From Littorina saxatilis (lineage: Eukaryota; Mollusca; Gastropoda; Littorinimorpha; Littorinidae), in assembly GCF_037325665.1 (NCBI RefSeq), contig NC_090255.1:1256850-1320849 (forward strand): 64,000 bases of DNA. The letters are read 5' to 3'. The notes under the pieces are model-generated. The model was not told where the DNA came from and did not search any database. It saw nothing but the letters and a program-made list of their open reading frames with translations. Shown here piece after piece: positions 10,608 to 20,907 of the stretch; position 1 is the stretch's first letter, and every line of letters starts with the position of its first letter. Position numbers and translations under genes: made by a program.

Positions 10608-11055
10608 GGACTGGGTGGCCGAGTGGTAACGCACTTGTGCTCGGAAGCGAGAGGTTGCGAGTTCGACCCTGGGTCAGGGCGTTATCAATTTTCTCCCCCC
10701 TTTCCTAACCTAGGTGGTGGGTTCAAGTGCTAGTCTTTCAGATGAGACGAAAAACCGAGGTCCCTTCGTGTACACTACATTGGGGTGTGCACGTTAAAGA
10801 TCCCACGATTGACAAAAGGGTCTTTCGTGGCAAAATTGTATAGGCATAGATAAAAAAATGTCCACCAAAATACCCGTTTGACTTGGAATAATAGGCCGTG
10901 AAAAGTAGGATATGCGCCGAAATGGCTGCGATCTGCTGGTCGATGTGAATGCGTGATGTATTGTGTAAAAAATTCCATCTCACACAGCATAAATAGATCC
11001 CTGCGCCTTGAGTCCGAGTCTGGAGATACGCGCGCGATATAAGACTTCATATAAC
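10608..11055 (+). mobile_element. tRNA-headed SINE (second family)
   Basis: A-box GGTGGCCGAGTGGTAACG and B-box GAGTTCGACCC are spaced as in a tRNA. They are followed by a conserved body (CACGTTAAAGATCCCACGAT near 10790) and a 3' part ending GCGCGATATAAGACTTCATA. The CACGTTAAAGATCCCACG core also appears in shorter form in the SINE at 62953 (AAAGATCCCACGTTC). The 3' boundary is approximate, because no clear target duplication was found. Confidence 0.8.
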
Positions 11056-12284
11056 ATATCCCGTGAATGCTCACGTACGTATATCGCGCATTATTCCCCC
11101 CTCTGTTTCTTTCTCTCTGTAAAGGTGTAGAGCTAGTTATTTTTCGGTAACTTACCCAACAACCAAAATCACTTACCCAACAACGGGCCTGAATCCTCGA
11201 TAGCTCACATGTTGATGGGTTAGACTTTGAGGGAACTACTTTAGCGATTGAAAAGTTCCGAACGCTCCAATGTACGAAATATACATCTCTAGACCAAACA
11301 ATACAAACATACTGCATTTAAACTGGCAACTACAGGCTTGAACACATTAATCTCCATATAAAATCTATGAGTTTGGTTGTTTTCTAAATCCAAATCTAAC
11401 GATCAGTGCAGAGAAACTCGCTTTAGATCTCTTATGAGTGCACGCAAACTCCCAAGGCAAGTAACTCTCGTACGACAAGAGTAGTTCCCCTTCCAAATTT
11501 TCTGAACTGAGTTGCTTGGACAAGAGACTGCAATCCGACGGTTAGTTTTCGACAATAATTCATTTTATAAACAGATCACACGCAACCAAATGCACACATC
11601 GCATCAATTTAAAGAACATACAGAGGTTTCATACACTATGTTGCCCCAGAAAACAGAACTTCATACAGTTTTGAATGTTGGAACACGGGTGCAAAAGTTC
11701 GTCTGCTTGTCCCATTCGAAGAAAGAACATTTCCTAAGCGATACCAAAACATGACCAGAACACACACTATCTGCCTTTACCGGCACAGCAGAATAACAAC
11801 ATAACTGTGTACTTGATTTTAGTCCAAAACAGGGAAACTGACAAGAAGTGTTAACAGAACTGATTGATTTTCCCTGAACTATACAACCGCGCATTATTCA
11901 ATCGCCAGCGCAGGTAGACTGGTTGAGTGATTTGGATTCGATCAAACTTTCGCACAAAAACTCCTCTTTTCTTTGAATAACTGAAGAAAGGAGGAATAAA
12001 GAGGTAAGTTCGCATTTTTCATGATCCGCCAACTTCGACCATTATTTTTGATAATCACTGAGACTCGGCATGTAACAACTACTTCTGTCTCATCTTTCAC
12101 AGGTAAAAAAAGAAAGTTGGATCAGGTTCTTCATGTTGTTTAATCAGGACCTTTGATGAACAAAGACTTTAATGATATAGGTATGCACTATCATAATACA
12201 AGATTTGTTCTTCCCCTTCTTTGTTCTCATTTAATTCGTATGTATTTCATGTGTGAAGCCTAACGGACTGTTGTATACTACCTT
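11056..12284. other. Unannotated stretch
   Basis: No protein-like ORF, RNA gene or clear repeat boundary was seen. GAGGTAAGTT at 12001 looks like a splice donor in isolation, but no matching exon could be supported. Confidence 0.25.
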
Positions 12285-12720
12285 TTTCAATTTTGTTATC
12301 ACCGGCTTTAATAATTAATTTGAACAACCCTCTTCATACTGTAGACTTGTTGCTGTTTCCAAAAACACGGACACTTGCGTTTGTGGTGACCCTCTAAGGG
12401 AATATCCTGGCTTAGGTGTTCTCAAATATATTGTACAAATATGTATCAACTAAATATCCTCATTACACAAAAGTACTGGCAGAACAATTATTTCGTTATT
12501 CCCGTCAGGGCTTCCTTGTTTTACTCTTGAGATATTTTCAATTTGTCGTTGATTTTGCATGTGAAGAGCGAATTTGTTGAGCATTTGAACATGTCGTTTT
12601 CTTTGACTGATCATTTGTACATTATAACATTTACCTTATGACCTGTACTGAGTTTTGTTAAACCTCTCACGTGCTACGAGAGGCCCCTCTCTTCCGGTGT
12701 TAACCATCGTGTGTTGAAAG
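12285..12720 (+). repeat. Old interspersed repeat Q, copy 1
   Basis: Shares ordered phrases with 41831-41935 plus 43080-43300 and with 39160-39420: AGACTTGTTGCTGTTTCC, then TCTTGAGATATTTTCAATT, then CCTGTACTGAGTTTTGTTAAA, then AAACCTCTCACGTGC. Divergence is considerable, so this is an old family. No coding capacity seen. Confidence 0.6.
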
Positions 12721-13048
12721 GAACTTCAGGCAGCTTCAGTACTAGATGTCGCAATGTTGGTCTGAAGACTCACTTGGTATTCTTAAATGACATGCCTGTC
12801 TTCTATAACTTAAAGTTTTTGCAATCGTATGATATATCATAGCTTTCTTGTATTTGCTCATAAGAAGTATCATAACAAAGTGTTCCCGTGAGAAGGAAAC
12901 AGTTAAACGAAGGGTTGAAGCAGCCTGCATGCAACTGAGGTAAAAAAAAAAATAAAAAAAAATTAAAAATAAAAGTGTTCCCGTGCACAAGATTTGGCGT
13001 GTATAGATGTTTCATGCAGTATCTTGATGTTAGACACATGTGACGAGC

Positions 13049-13150
13049 GCAATGACCTAGTGGATAAGACCGCGGTCTCCTGTGAGGAAGGATGAGTGTT
13101 AAGGCTGGAGATTCCTTTCATCTCCCAGGTCAACTTGTGTACACACACAT
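13049..13150 (+). mobile_element. SINE fragment (52565 family)
   Basis: AATGACCTAGTGGATAAGAC and, further on, ATCTCCCAGGTCAACTT match the head and body of the SINE at 52565, but the B-box part is missing or scrambled. It is a short decayed relic that runs into CA repeats. Confidence 0.6.
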
Positions 13151-13276
13151 ACACACAAACTCATGTATACACATACACACAAAGTAGACTGTTGAGAAGT
13201 ATGATCAAAACACATGTATATGATCACACCATGATGTACAGGTTGTAGTTATAAATAAACTTGATTCATTCACGCA

Positions 13277-13450
13277 TGTGTGTGTGTGTGTGTGTGTATG
13301 TGTGTGTGTGTGTGTGTCTGTCTGTGCGTGTGTGTATGTGGGTGTGTATGCTAGTGTGCGGGGGGGGAGGAGGAGGGTGTATGTGTAAGTGTGTGCGTGT
13401 GTGTGTGTGTATAATGTGTGTGTGTGTGTGTGCGTGTGTGTTTGTGTATA

Positions 13451-13490
<40 letters not shown>
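13277..13490 (+). repeat. (GT)n microsatellite with interruptions
   Basis: GT tracts broken by a short GGGGGGGAGGAGGAGGG purine block at about 13360-13377 and by TATAAT interruptions. Confidence 0.95.
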
Positions 13491-13492
<2 letters not shown>

Positions 13493-13646
13493 GCGTGTGC
13501 TTATGAGGGCCTCCAGACAAAAAAAGATACACTCCAAAACATTGTACTTTAAGTTAATCTTGCACAAATATTTTGGCGCATACACTATCAAACACACAAC
13601 AAAATTCAGCAAGCAACGTACTAACTACTAACAATAAGAATGCATG

Positions 13647-13684
13647 CTCTCTCTCTCACTCTCTCTTTCTCTCTCTCTCTCCGC

Positions 13685-13777
<93 letters not shown>
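13647..13777 (+). repeat. (CT)n microsatellite
   Basis: Almost pure CT for about 130 bp, one short CCGCCTCC interruption near 13680. Confidence 0.95.
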
Positions 13778-13782
<5 letters not shown>

Positions 13783-14201
13783 GTGCAATCACGTGACCAC
13801 ACAAGGCATACTAAAATGTACAGGCAGATGGTAAACTACAGAGTGTGCTGAAACAGCTACATGTGGAAACATTATGTAAAGGCATTACGGAAGAGATGTG
13901 TTTTCAGCTAGCTGGGTTTTAAAGGAAGACAAAATTACATGTATAACCTTTATTTTCATGCATGGCCGTTTGATATAATTTTGCTCGGCTTCCGTCCATT
14001 ATAGCCTATGTTTCAAGTCAGAGGCAAAGATGTCGACATACTTGCTAGACAAACTGTACAACGCAGCACAAGGAGTCACGCCAAAGCCGTCGCTGTTATT
14101 TGCTCTTGTTGTTTACCCATGATCTCATTTGCTTTTAACCTGTTCGCTGTCAGGATATACACTTGTGCACACTATTACCTGTATTTACCCGAATCGACAA
14201 C

Positions 14202-14423
14202 TAACAGTAGATCAAAGTATTAAACAATGGCGACTGCACGTGATAGGGAACAATAAAGAGACCTCTTTATTTGTTCTATCGTCTTTCTTCTTCTTTTTTG
14301 TGTGTGTACTTTTGTGTTTTTGTGCCTGAAGAAGACCCTTAGGTCGAAACGTCGCTGTTAATCGTTCCGTGTTCGTCATTTTAACGTGAGTACATTGCTT
14401 TTTGGTCTCTTTAACAGTAGATC
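14202..14423 (+). mobile_element. Small insertion with 12-bp flanking repeats and hammerhead-like motif
   Basis: The 12-mer TAACAGTAGATC occurs at 14202-14213 and again at 14412-14423, flanking about 198 bp. Just inside, AAAGAGACC (14255-14263) is the inverse of GGTCTCTTT (14404-14412). The insert contains the motif CTGAAGAAGACC...GGTCGAAAC. A small element with a hammerhead motif and target duplication fits a Penelope-like or retrozyme-like retroposon. The 12-bp match could also be chance or an older local duplication. Confidence 0.5.
14322..14366 (+). ncRNA. Hammerhead-like ribozyme motif
   Basis: CTGAAGA at 14326-14332, a stem-loop GACC-CTTA-GGTC, then GAAA at 14346-14349, followed by ACG...CGTT that can form a very short stem III before a TH-type cleavage site. 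This is the order CUGANGA, stem II, GAAA, stem III known from type I hammerheads of Penelope-like elements. One extra A between CTGAAGA and stem II departs from the strict consensus, so activity is doubtful. Confidence 0.4.
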
Positions 14424-14502
14424 CTTGAGGCATACGTGATTACACCTGATATGCACACATTATTTATTTCTTGTTTTTCGTCTTCTTCTCTGTTGTGTCA
14501 AG

Positions 14503-14702
14503 AACGGTTTGTTACCAGTTAAAACAAGTTTCCAGGACTTCAGCTACCGTCCTACATGCAGCGCAAGGGTTACATTGAAACCGATCCAGGTGAATGACGT
14601 GTTTCTGTTTCAAGCTAAACATAGAAGGTATAACATCTCCGAAGTGAAGAATCAACGACAGAGCCAGTGGTGTCAACAGGGTGGGCCGTGCCAAGATATC
14701 AG
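14503..14702 (+). CDS. Candidate host exon, unknown protein
   Basis: A pyrimidine-rich tract ends in AG at 14501-14502. A 200-bp open segment follows and ends at a strong donor, AG then GTAAGT, at 14703. The translation has mixed, globular-like composition with cysteines (FSYRPTCSARV near the start, SQWCQQGGPCQDI at the end). It resembles a secreted or extracellular domain but I recognise no family. An acceptor at 14518 is also possible. The exon ends in phase 2, which does not join in frame to the candidate exon at 18283, so a missing exon or unrelated pieces must be assumed. Confidence 0.35.
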
Positions 14703-15619
14703 GTAAGTCGTTACGGTTATTACGAAGAAAGAACAAACAAGGTTAACAACTGTCACTAAGTTATTGTGAATTCTTTAGAAGCGCAACATAATTCCGATGT
14801 TAGCCGTTGTTCGTGTTATAGACACGTATCCCCCACACATCATAACATAATATTTCATCCGCCATTGAAAAGGCTTCACCGAGCGTTATGTGGCAGGCCG
14901 CAGGGCCCGCCTTGAGTACTTGCATAAACCAGCGTTTAAATGAGAACCCGAAGATTTATGTTAACACGTTCTAGAATATTCGTCATGAGAAACAAATATA
15001 GGTAGATACGTTCGTTTAGATGTTTGCGTCGATTTTGACTAGGGGAACCTTTTCTGTGAGTTCTATTTTCGGGGGCATCTGTGTTGTGTGATCCAATGTG
15101 TACTCAAGTAAAGTCAATCTGTTTGCTGAATATGATAGAGGAATGAATGACCTTTCCAGTCATATGACCGGTTTTGACTCAAAAGGTCTCATGACAGAAA
15201 CATAGGTAGGTTTTTATTTTATGACGGTTAATATAGGTTTTTTTCATATTCATGTGAGCAAACCACTAAGCAGAAAGTTCTTTTCAAGGTGGACTACACT
15301 CGTCGGTACATTCCTTTGTAATGAGTGTAGGCGATGGGGCTTGGATAGCTGATACATGATGCACTAACTGCATGGTAGGCTAGGCACACATTCTGTGTAA
15401 CTTGATTTGAATGAAAAACAAGTCACGTGAGGTGGAATAACAACTTTTCGTCATTCAGAAAGTGTCACACAGCAAGCCTGTGTATGATCGGGAACAGGCA
15501 CACGACACTAGTCTTATACGAACTGATATTGTGTCTGATCCACATGATGTCAATATTTTTTTTAAAGTATAGTGTTGCGTGTGATTACAAAGGCTCCTAG
15601 CATCGTGCATTGCGTTGGA
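14703..15619. other. Unannotated stretch between candidate exon and LINE
   Basis: AT-rich, intron-like sequence; no repeat or gene recognised. Confidence 0.25.
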
Positions 15620-15639
15620 TGTTGGTGGTGTATTATCTA

Positions 15640-16577
15640 AAATGAAATTTCTGAAGCTAATTTGTAAATATGATATTATTGCCTTATCCGAGAGTAAGCT
15701 GGGTGATATTGACACAGTTGATGTTCCGGTTTATGTGTCACTTTATAAAAAACAAAAGCAAGTTTAATTAAACGTAAATCAGGAGGAATGTTGTTGCTAT
15801 TCAAGGAGGATACTGTACAGTTTATCACAGTACGAAACCAATCACAGCATTCTTTTCCCTCACACACACGTACACACGCTTTCATGTTTCGTATATGAAA
15901 CCAAAGAAAGACAATCCAAAGTTGATGTTTCCCAAAGAAAATATTATACGTTTTGTGATGCAGACTTATGATAAAATATTATGGTTTTTTTGTTTAATTC
16001 AGTAAGGAGTTTTTAAAACAATTATATACTTTTTGGCGCTGTGAACATTCCCCCAGAAGGTTCACCATACGTGAATAAGGATGTTTATACCGAATTATAC
16101 GATGCATTCCTCACTATTGAACATGAAGGCGCGTGCTTACTTGGAGATTTTAATGCAAGAACAGGATTACTTATAGATACCACTGAAGATTTATTTGATG
16201 TTGATTTTGATATTCCCTGTGGTATTCCCTGTGAAACACAAGAAAATGACGAAGGTGACACACATTTTCATATTCCGAAGAGACACTCACAAGATGTGTC
16301 AGTAACTAACTGTGGGCATGATTTATTGGATTCTTTTAAAACATCTGATATGGTTATTATAAATGGTCGGATTGGACCAGGCAGAGGCACCGGGAAATTT
16401 ACATGTAAAAATGTTAGTGTTGTTAATTATATTCTGATTTCAGCAAACCTGTTTTATACCAATAAAGAATGTGTTGTTATTTATTTGTGTGAAATGTTCT
16501 CGGATGTTCACTGCCCCTTGGTAATTAAGCTTGATTGTATTTATGGACAAAATGTTTTAAATCATGATTTGTGTTGA
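15640..16577 (+). pseudogene. LINE endonuclease (EEP) domain, broken
   Basis: The first part reads KYDIIALSESKLGDID (15684 onward), the early catalytic block of LINE endonucleases with SE as the metal-binding glutamate. It is interrupted by stops near 15765. An open frame from 16041 carries GDFNART (catalytic Asp-x-Asn), GRIGPGRGTGKFTCKN and VVNYIL (usually DYIL, so the aspartate is changed), then SDVHCPL in place of the usual SDH-P end. The nuclease would nick target DNA for target-primed reverse transcription, but this copy is not intact. Confidence 0.8.
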
Positions 16578-17180
16578 TGAAGATGGGAACGAAGTGCATG
16601 TTTGTAATGTAGCAGAAGACTTCGAAGGAAGACCGAAATGAAAAACAGATTTGGAACCTGATTATATTTGTGGTCTGGAGGATTCATTGGTAAACGATAA
16701 TGATTTACATTAAGATGAATTGTTAGTATTTAAAGAAAATGTTTCGGTTGACGAAGTTAACATAGTTGTTTTAGAACTTAATTATATCACGAAGAGTAGT
16801 GCACAGTAGTGTTATTTAAAAGAATTTTTGGGGGGTAAGAAGCAGTAAAAAAGGAAAACCGAAAATGTGCCATGGTTGAATGTTACATGTGAGAAAAAGA
16901 GAAAATCCTTTTTTGAAGCAAAACATGTACATAGAAGAATGAAGACTGCCTTTTCGCGTGAGCTCCGCACCAAAACAAGTCGAAGTTACAAACAGGAAGT
17001 AAATAAGCAATTTAGAAATATATTAAGCGGACCTTGTAAAAAAAATTAAAAACCTAAAAAAACATGACCTAAAATCATATTGGATGATTATTAATGGAAC
17101 CCTAAGTGAAAAATATGAAGAATTATCAAAAGTCTCTTCTGACGTTTTTCTGAAACATTTTACAGGTATGTTTTCTGCAG

Positions 17181-17990
17181 GTGAAGATGAGGTTGAAAAA
17201 AAATGAAGGTAATTTAAATGAAATGGTACATAATGATAACGTTGATTTCAATCGTATGATAACAGAAGATGAAGTTTTAAAAGCAGTTAAAAAGTTAAAG
17301 AATAATAAAGCCTGTGGAAATCATCAAATTATAAATGACTTTTTGAAAGTTTCTTTTGGGAAGTTAATTAAAGTATATACACAGTTGTTAAGTGTATTTT
17401 TTGTGTGTTCTGGACACATGCCCGAGAAATGGTCCGTTAGGCTTTTACGCCCCATGTATAAACAAATGGGAAATGTTGAAGACCCAGCTAATTACAGAGG
17501 TATACCCCTGATGAGCTGCTTTGGAAAGTTATTTACCAGTGTTTTGAATAATAGGCTAACTAAATATTTTGATGATTATTCAGTCATTGGTGAAGAACAA
17601 GCCGGTTTTCGAGCAGGGCATTCAACCCTCGACCACATTTTTACTTTACACAGTACAATTGATTATTTTGTATCAAAGGGAACAAGATTATATTGTCTTT
17701 TTTATTGGTTATGAAAAAGCATTTGATTATGTGAAAAAAGCTTTTCTTTGGAAGAAAATGTTTGATGTTGGTATAAATGGGCGAATGCTGAATATTATTC
17801 AAAGTTTGTATAGTAAGGCCAAGTCATGAGTTTTGGTAGGTAACCAAAAGTCAGATTGTTTTCCAAAATGTGACACCTGCATTGTTTGCTGTGAATTTAA
17901 ATGATTTACAAGCTTATATATTTAATAACACTGAACACCTCCCTACCATTGAACGAGAAGTTGGACTTACAACCGTGCAGAACAATTTAA
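17181..17990 (+). pseudogene. LINE reverse transcriptase fragment
   Basis: An open frame at 17181-17714 carries KKLKNNKACGNHQI (RT block 0/1), ANYRGIPLMSCFGKLF (block 2) and EEQAGFRAGHSTLDHIFTL (block 2a/3). After a frame change near 17700 the sequence continues GYEKAFDYVKKAFLW (block A; D of KAFD present) to about 17829. A further frame gives PALFAVNLNDLQAYIF to about 17990. The YxDD block is not reached, so the copy is truncated before the catalytic centre. Confidence 0.85.
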
Positions 17991-18724
17991 GCCTATAGTT
18001 TTTTTGTCGTGCGTTCTTTGAATTGAAAAGAACGAATGACTTCTGCTTTACCAGTGCTGCGAGAATGATTGTTTTTGTGTGACAAAGTTGGGACCACAAC
18101 ATAACTTGGTTCTTTGTACTGAGCACACCTCTGGCAGTGCTGTGTGTGCATCCAGCCTAGCATAGAGCGCAGTGCTAAGTCAGTCCCCTGGTTCTCGGGT
18201 GAAATCATGTGTGGAGCAGAAGCAGAAGCAAATACGTGTGTTATATGTGATTCAGATCTATGGCTCCCATTTTTGTTTTCAGGTCGAGAAAGACTGTATT
18301 TGGCTTGAAACAGATCCTGGGCTGATGGACACATGCAGGTAAGAGTCACTTTAACACGTAGAGATCGTTATAATCCCCGTTTTGCAACCACGAATTTTTT
18401 TTTAGTGCATCCACTTCCATCAACTAAAACATTCATTCCGGTGTCATTTCAAACTTTCTATCACGCGAAGATGTATATTCACTTCAGTTGTTGTGGCCCT
18501 AATTTTTGGTCATTTGTTTGGAGCCCCGATGTCTAATGCGGCCATTGTCAAACTGAGAATAGAGAAGACGAGGTATAGTTACATTATTTGATTGTGCAGT
18601 TAGATAAAATAGTCTTATTTCATAACATACCAGAAATATTCATGTGCTCTTATTTGTTGTGTCAGTACAAGTGACATACTAATTATCAATCATTATCAGA
18701 CAAACTGAAAGCATGCATATTCGT
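17991..18724. other. Unannotated stretch with one candidate exon
   Basis: Apart from the 56-bp exon-like piece at 18283 nothing is recognised. Confidence 0.25.
18283..18338 (+). CDS. Candidate 56-bp host exon
   Basis: Preceded by TTTTTGTTTTCAG and followed by GTAAGAGT. Read in phase 0 it gives VEKDCIWLETDPGLMDTC, with two cysteines and no stop. The other phases hit stops or are less protein-like. Splice sites this good arise by chance in a region of this size, and the reading phase does not match the exon at 14503. Confidence 0.3.
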
Positions 18725-18900
18725 AACAGGTTGGATCAAAGTCAATAAGCCCATGACAAGTTTTAACACATGCAACACATGTAAGTTTTGTAACCCAAAT
18801 ACCCCAAATAGATGGAGTCCGTACATAACCGTTTCTATTATTGTAACACAGTTTCGACCCCTGTTGATTTTAATCAACCAATTTTCTTGGAACTTTTTGC
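18725..18900. repeat. R1 repeat, diverged copy C
   Basis: Shares with R1 the ordered phrases GCAACACATGTAA, CCGTACATAACCG (versus CCGTACAATACCG) and GATTTTAATCAACCAATTTTC, with indels between. It lies 0.5 kb upstream of copy B and is clearly older than copies A and B. Confidence 0.6.
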
Positions 18901-19422
18901 TGTCGGGGCTGGGTAAAGGGAGTGGGGGAGGGGAAGGGGGTGGGGGGAGTGGGTAAGAGAGGCGAAAGGGGAAAGAGTTTTTTGCAAAGCATCTGCACAA
19001 GCATGTGTGCCTCTGTGAGTATGTGCGTGGCTGCTTTCATAGGGTGCCTGTGTCCTCGGTGAGTGTGTGCGTGGATGTTTACATGGGGTGCCTGTGTCCT
19101 CAGTTATTTGAGGATTTCTTTTATCTCTCTTTTCCTGACACCGTTCATTTAACGTCATTTTTACAGGACAGGGTTGTTTTCCCTTCAGTTATAAGTTTTA
19201 TTAGTTTGACGTTATTGTTTAAGTCCAAGTAGAGCTCGATCACGAGTAGCAAAGACTCACTTAGTCCGTCAGTGTGTTTGAGTGTGTGTGATGGGGTGGC
19301 ACCCCTTCCGTGACCGGCCACCTGCAAGGTACGGACAGGTTTGCAATGGCCCAAGGGTGTCTGTTCATGAGAGGGACTGCTGTGGTAGCAAAACTAGTGT
19401 GATACACAAGTAGTCAATTTAT
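18901..19422. other. Unannotated stretch
   Basis: A G-rich run at 18910-18955 and an imperfect local repeat (GGGTGCCTGTGTCCTC at about 19041 and 19086) are the only structure seen. Confidence 0.3.
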
Positions 19423-20192
19423 CCACTTGACTATATTCACAACACGGACTCGTCACTCTTCTTCGCATGTTTTTATACCTACGTATTATCAAATACTCTG
19501 CAACACATGTAACCCAAAATACAAAAATGTGCCCGTACAATACCGCTTCTTTTATGAAAACACTGCTTCGGCCATGTGGATTTTAATCAACCAATTTTCT
19601 TGTGTATACTACAAGCGAGCGGTTGCTCATCGCACACACACAATCACAGTGAAAGGGTCACATTCGTTTACATAGTGTTACAAACGAAAATGAACAGGGA
19701 AACTAGGGGGCAAAAGGCCACGCTTCCATTCTTCACACACAACACACCCTTCTTTACCGGATGGTGAGAATGTCTAAAATATCTTTGATGGGTTTTGCAA
19801 CCCAGCACCCTTCTATACCTCTTTTCTGCTTTGGTACGTGCGTTGGCATAGGAGAGCAGGATTATAGCGTACGCCCATTTAAAGGTGCATTCTTCTCCTT
19901 CGCACGTGGACCATTCTGTGCATTGAAACCATCACATATTTGGCAAGACTTTTAATACAGTTCGGCCCGGCTTCGCCCGGGTGTTTGTCTTATTTCCATG
20001 AGGATAAGAATAGATGAAAGAGTGAGCTGATGCATTCAGATTAAAGGCTGGGAGACAGTGTGAAAGCATTACCATCAGCACACTCTTCTTGCTGAATAAT
20101 AACTTTGACTTGAGTTATCTCCCGTCCTAAGGAAAATTCTAGATACTTGAGAAGCAGGTCTAACATCGACTCTTTATGTTCTGTAAAGACTG
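19423..20192. repeat. R1 repeat, copy B (left part, split by LINE)
   Basis: Nearly identical to 2185-2960. It is interrupted after CTGTAAAGACTG by a LINE and resumes at 23608 with GATCAGGCATCCTGCA. Small indels relative to copy A (for example GTGTATAGGCCCTACTAC versus GTGTATACTAC) show the two copies are independent. Confidence 0.9.
20181..20192. repeat. LINE target-site duplication, left
   Basis: CTGTAAAGACTG; the right partner is at 23596-23607. The uninterrupted sequence is present once in R1 copy A at about 2955-2966. Confidence 0.85.
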
Positions 20193-20611
20193 GTTTAAAC
20201 AATGTTTTATTAAATCAAACATGATACATAAATACAACGATAAACAATAGGGACACGAACTCAAGCAAACGCTTATATTACGCGCCCTACGAAGTAGGAA
20301 AATAACGCAAATATGATGTCGGACATGCAATACTTATCAATAGTGGAACTATCTACAAGAAGAGCATAGTTAAAGTAAATCAGAAAGAATAAGAAAAAGC
20401 TAGCAGGAGGAAGAGGGGAGAGGATGGAGGAGGGAGGAGAAAACGGTAGGTACATATAAAAGATGAAGTTGGCAGCGCATACAAATAAGAATATACATTG
20501 TACATTACAAACCATAGTCCTGTGGCAAGTAAGCAGTAGCTCGCTAAATATGCTTTTGAAAAATGCATATAAAATAAGGTTTGTTGGCTTGAATATGGGT
20601 ACTGAGTCAAA

Positions 20612-20893
20612 TCAACAGAAACGACCAGATTCATGGATAAACGATTGGACACTTTCAAAAACAAGCTTGTTAGTGCAAAGAGAAAGGTTTTCGCTACCAT
20701 TTAACAATATTTCAACATGTCTGTAATTAACAGGAAGTGCGTTTATTGTAGACAGGCGAGCATCTACGTACAAAGGACAATGTGTCAAATAATGGTCAGC
20801 TGTTTCGTTCGGGTAGCCGCAAGCGCACTGTGGGTTTTCCTGTAGGTGGCGTTTACACAGGTCAGAATTCAAATTACTCATGTTTAGGCGCAT
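20612..20893 (-). pseudogene. LINE C-terminal Cys/His region
   Basis: Carries CACGYPNETADHYLTHCPLY, a CxC...H...HC pattern typical of the region after RT in CR1/Jockey-type LINEs. The LINE at 29536 has the equivalent CDCGFPSESVQHFIFDCPNY in the same frame as RT; here the frame is shifted. Thought to aid RNA or target DNA binding. Confidence 0.75.
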
Positions 20894-20907
20894 TCTGCAG
20901 TGGTGAA

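Larger units (their letters stand above)
15620..17990 (+). mobile_element. Decayed LINE (non-LTR retrotransposon)
   Basis: Two enzymatic domains appear in the usual order: an endonuclease (about 15640-16570) and a reverse transcriptase (about 17180-17990), joined by a linker. The linker includes the typical PWLNVTCEKKRKSFFEAK segment (from 16867) and a YWMIING-like segment near 17085. Frames are interrupted several times and the element lacks the 3' third, including the C-terminal zinc region. The clade is not certain; the RT block GEEQAGFRAGHSTLDHIFTL resembles Jockey-group and Nimb-like elements. A remnant at 57413 may be the missing C-terminal end of a similar family. Confidence 0.85.

Noticed and set aside
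10738-11317. Minus-strand ORFs of 81 and 180 codons
   Set aside because: They overlap the SINE at 10608 on its opposite strand and show no protein family features.
13261-13532. Cys/Val- and Thr/His-repeat frames over GT, AC and CT blocks (also 26021-26446, 53591-54355, 60304-60727, 61102-61760)
   Set aside because: Dinucleotide repeats give VCVC, THTH or SLSL translations with no stop; no gene signal.
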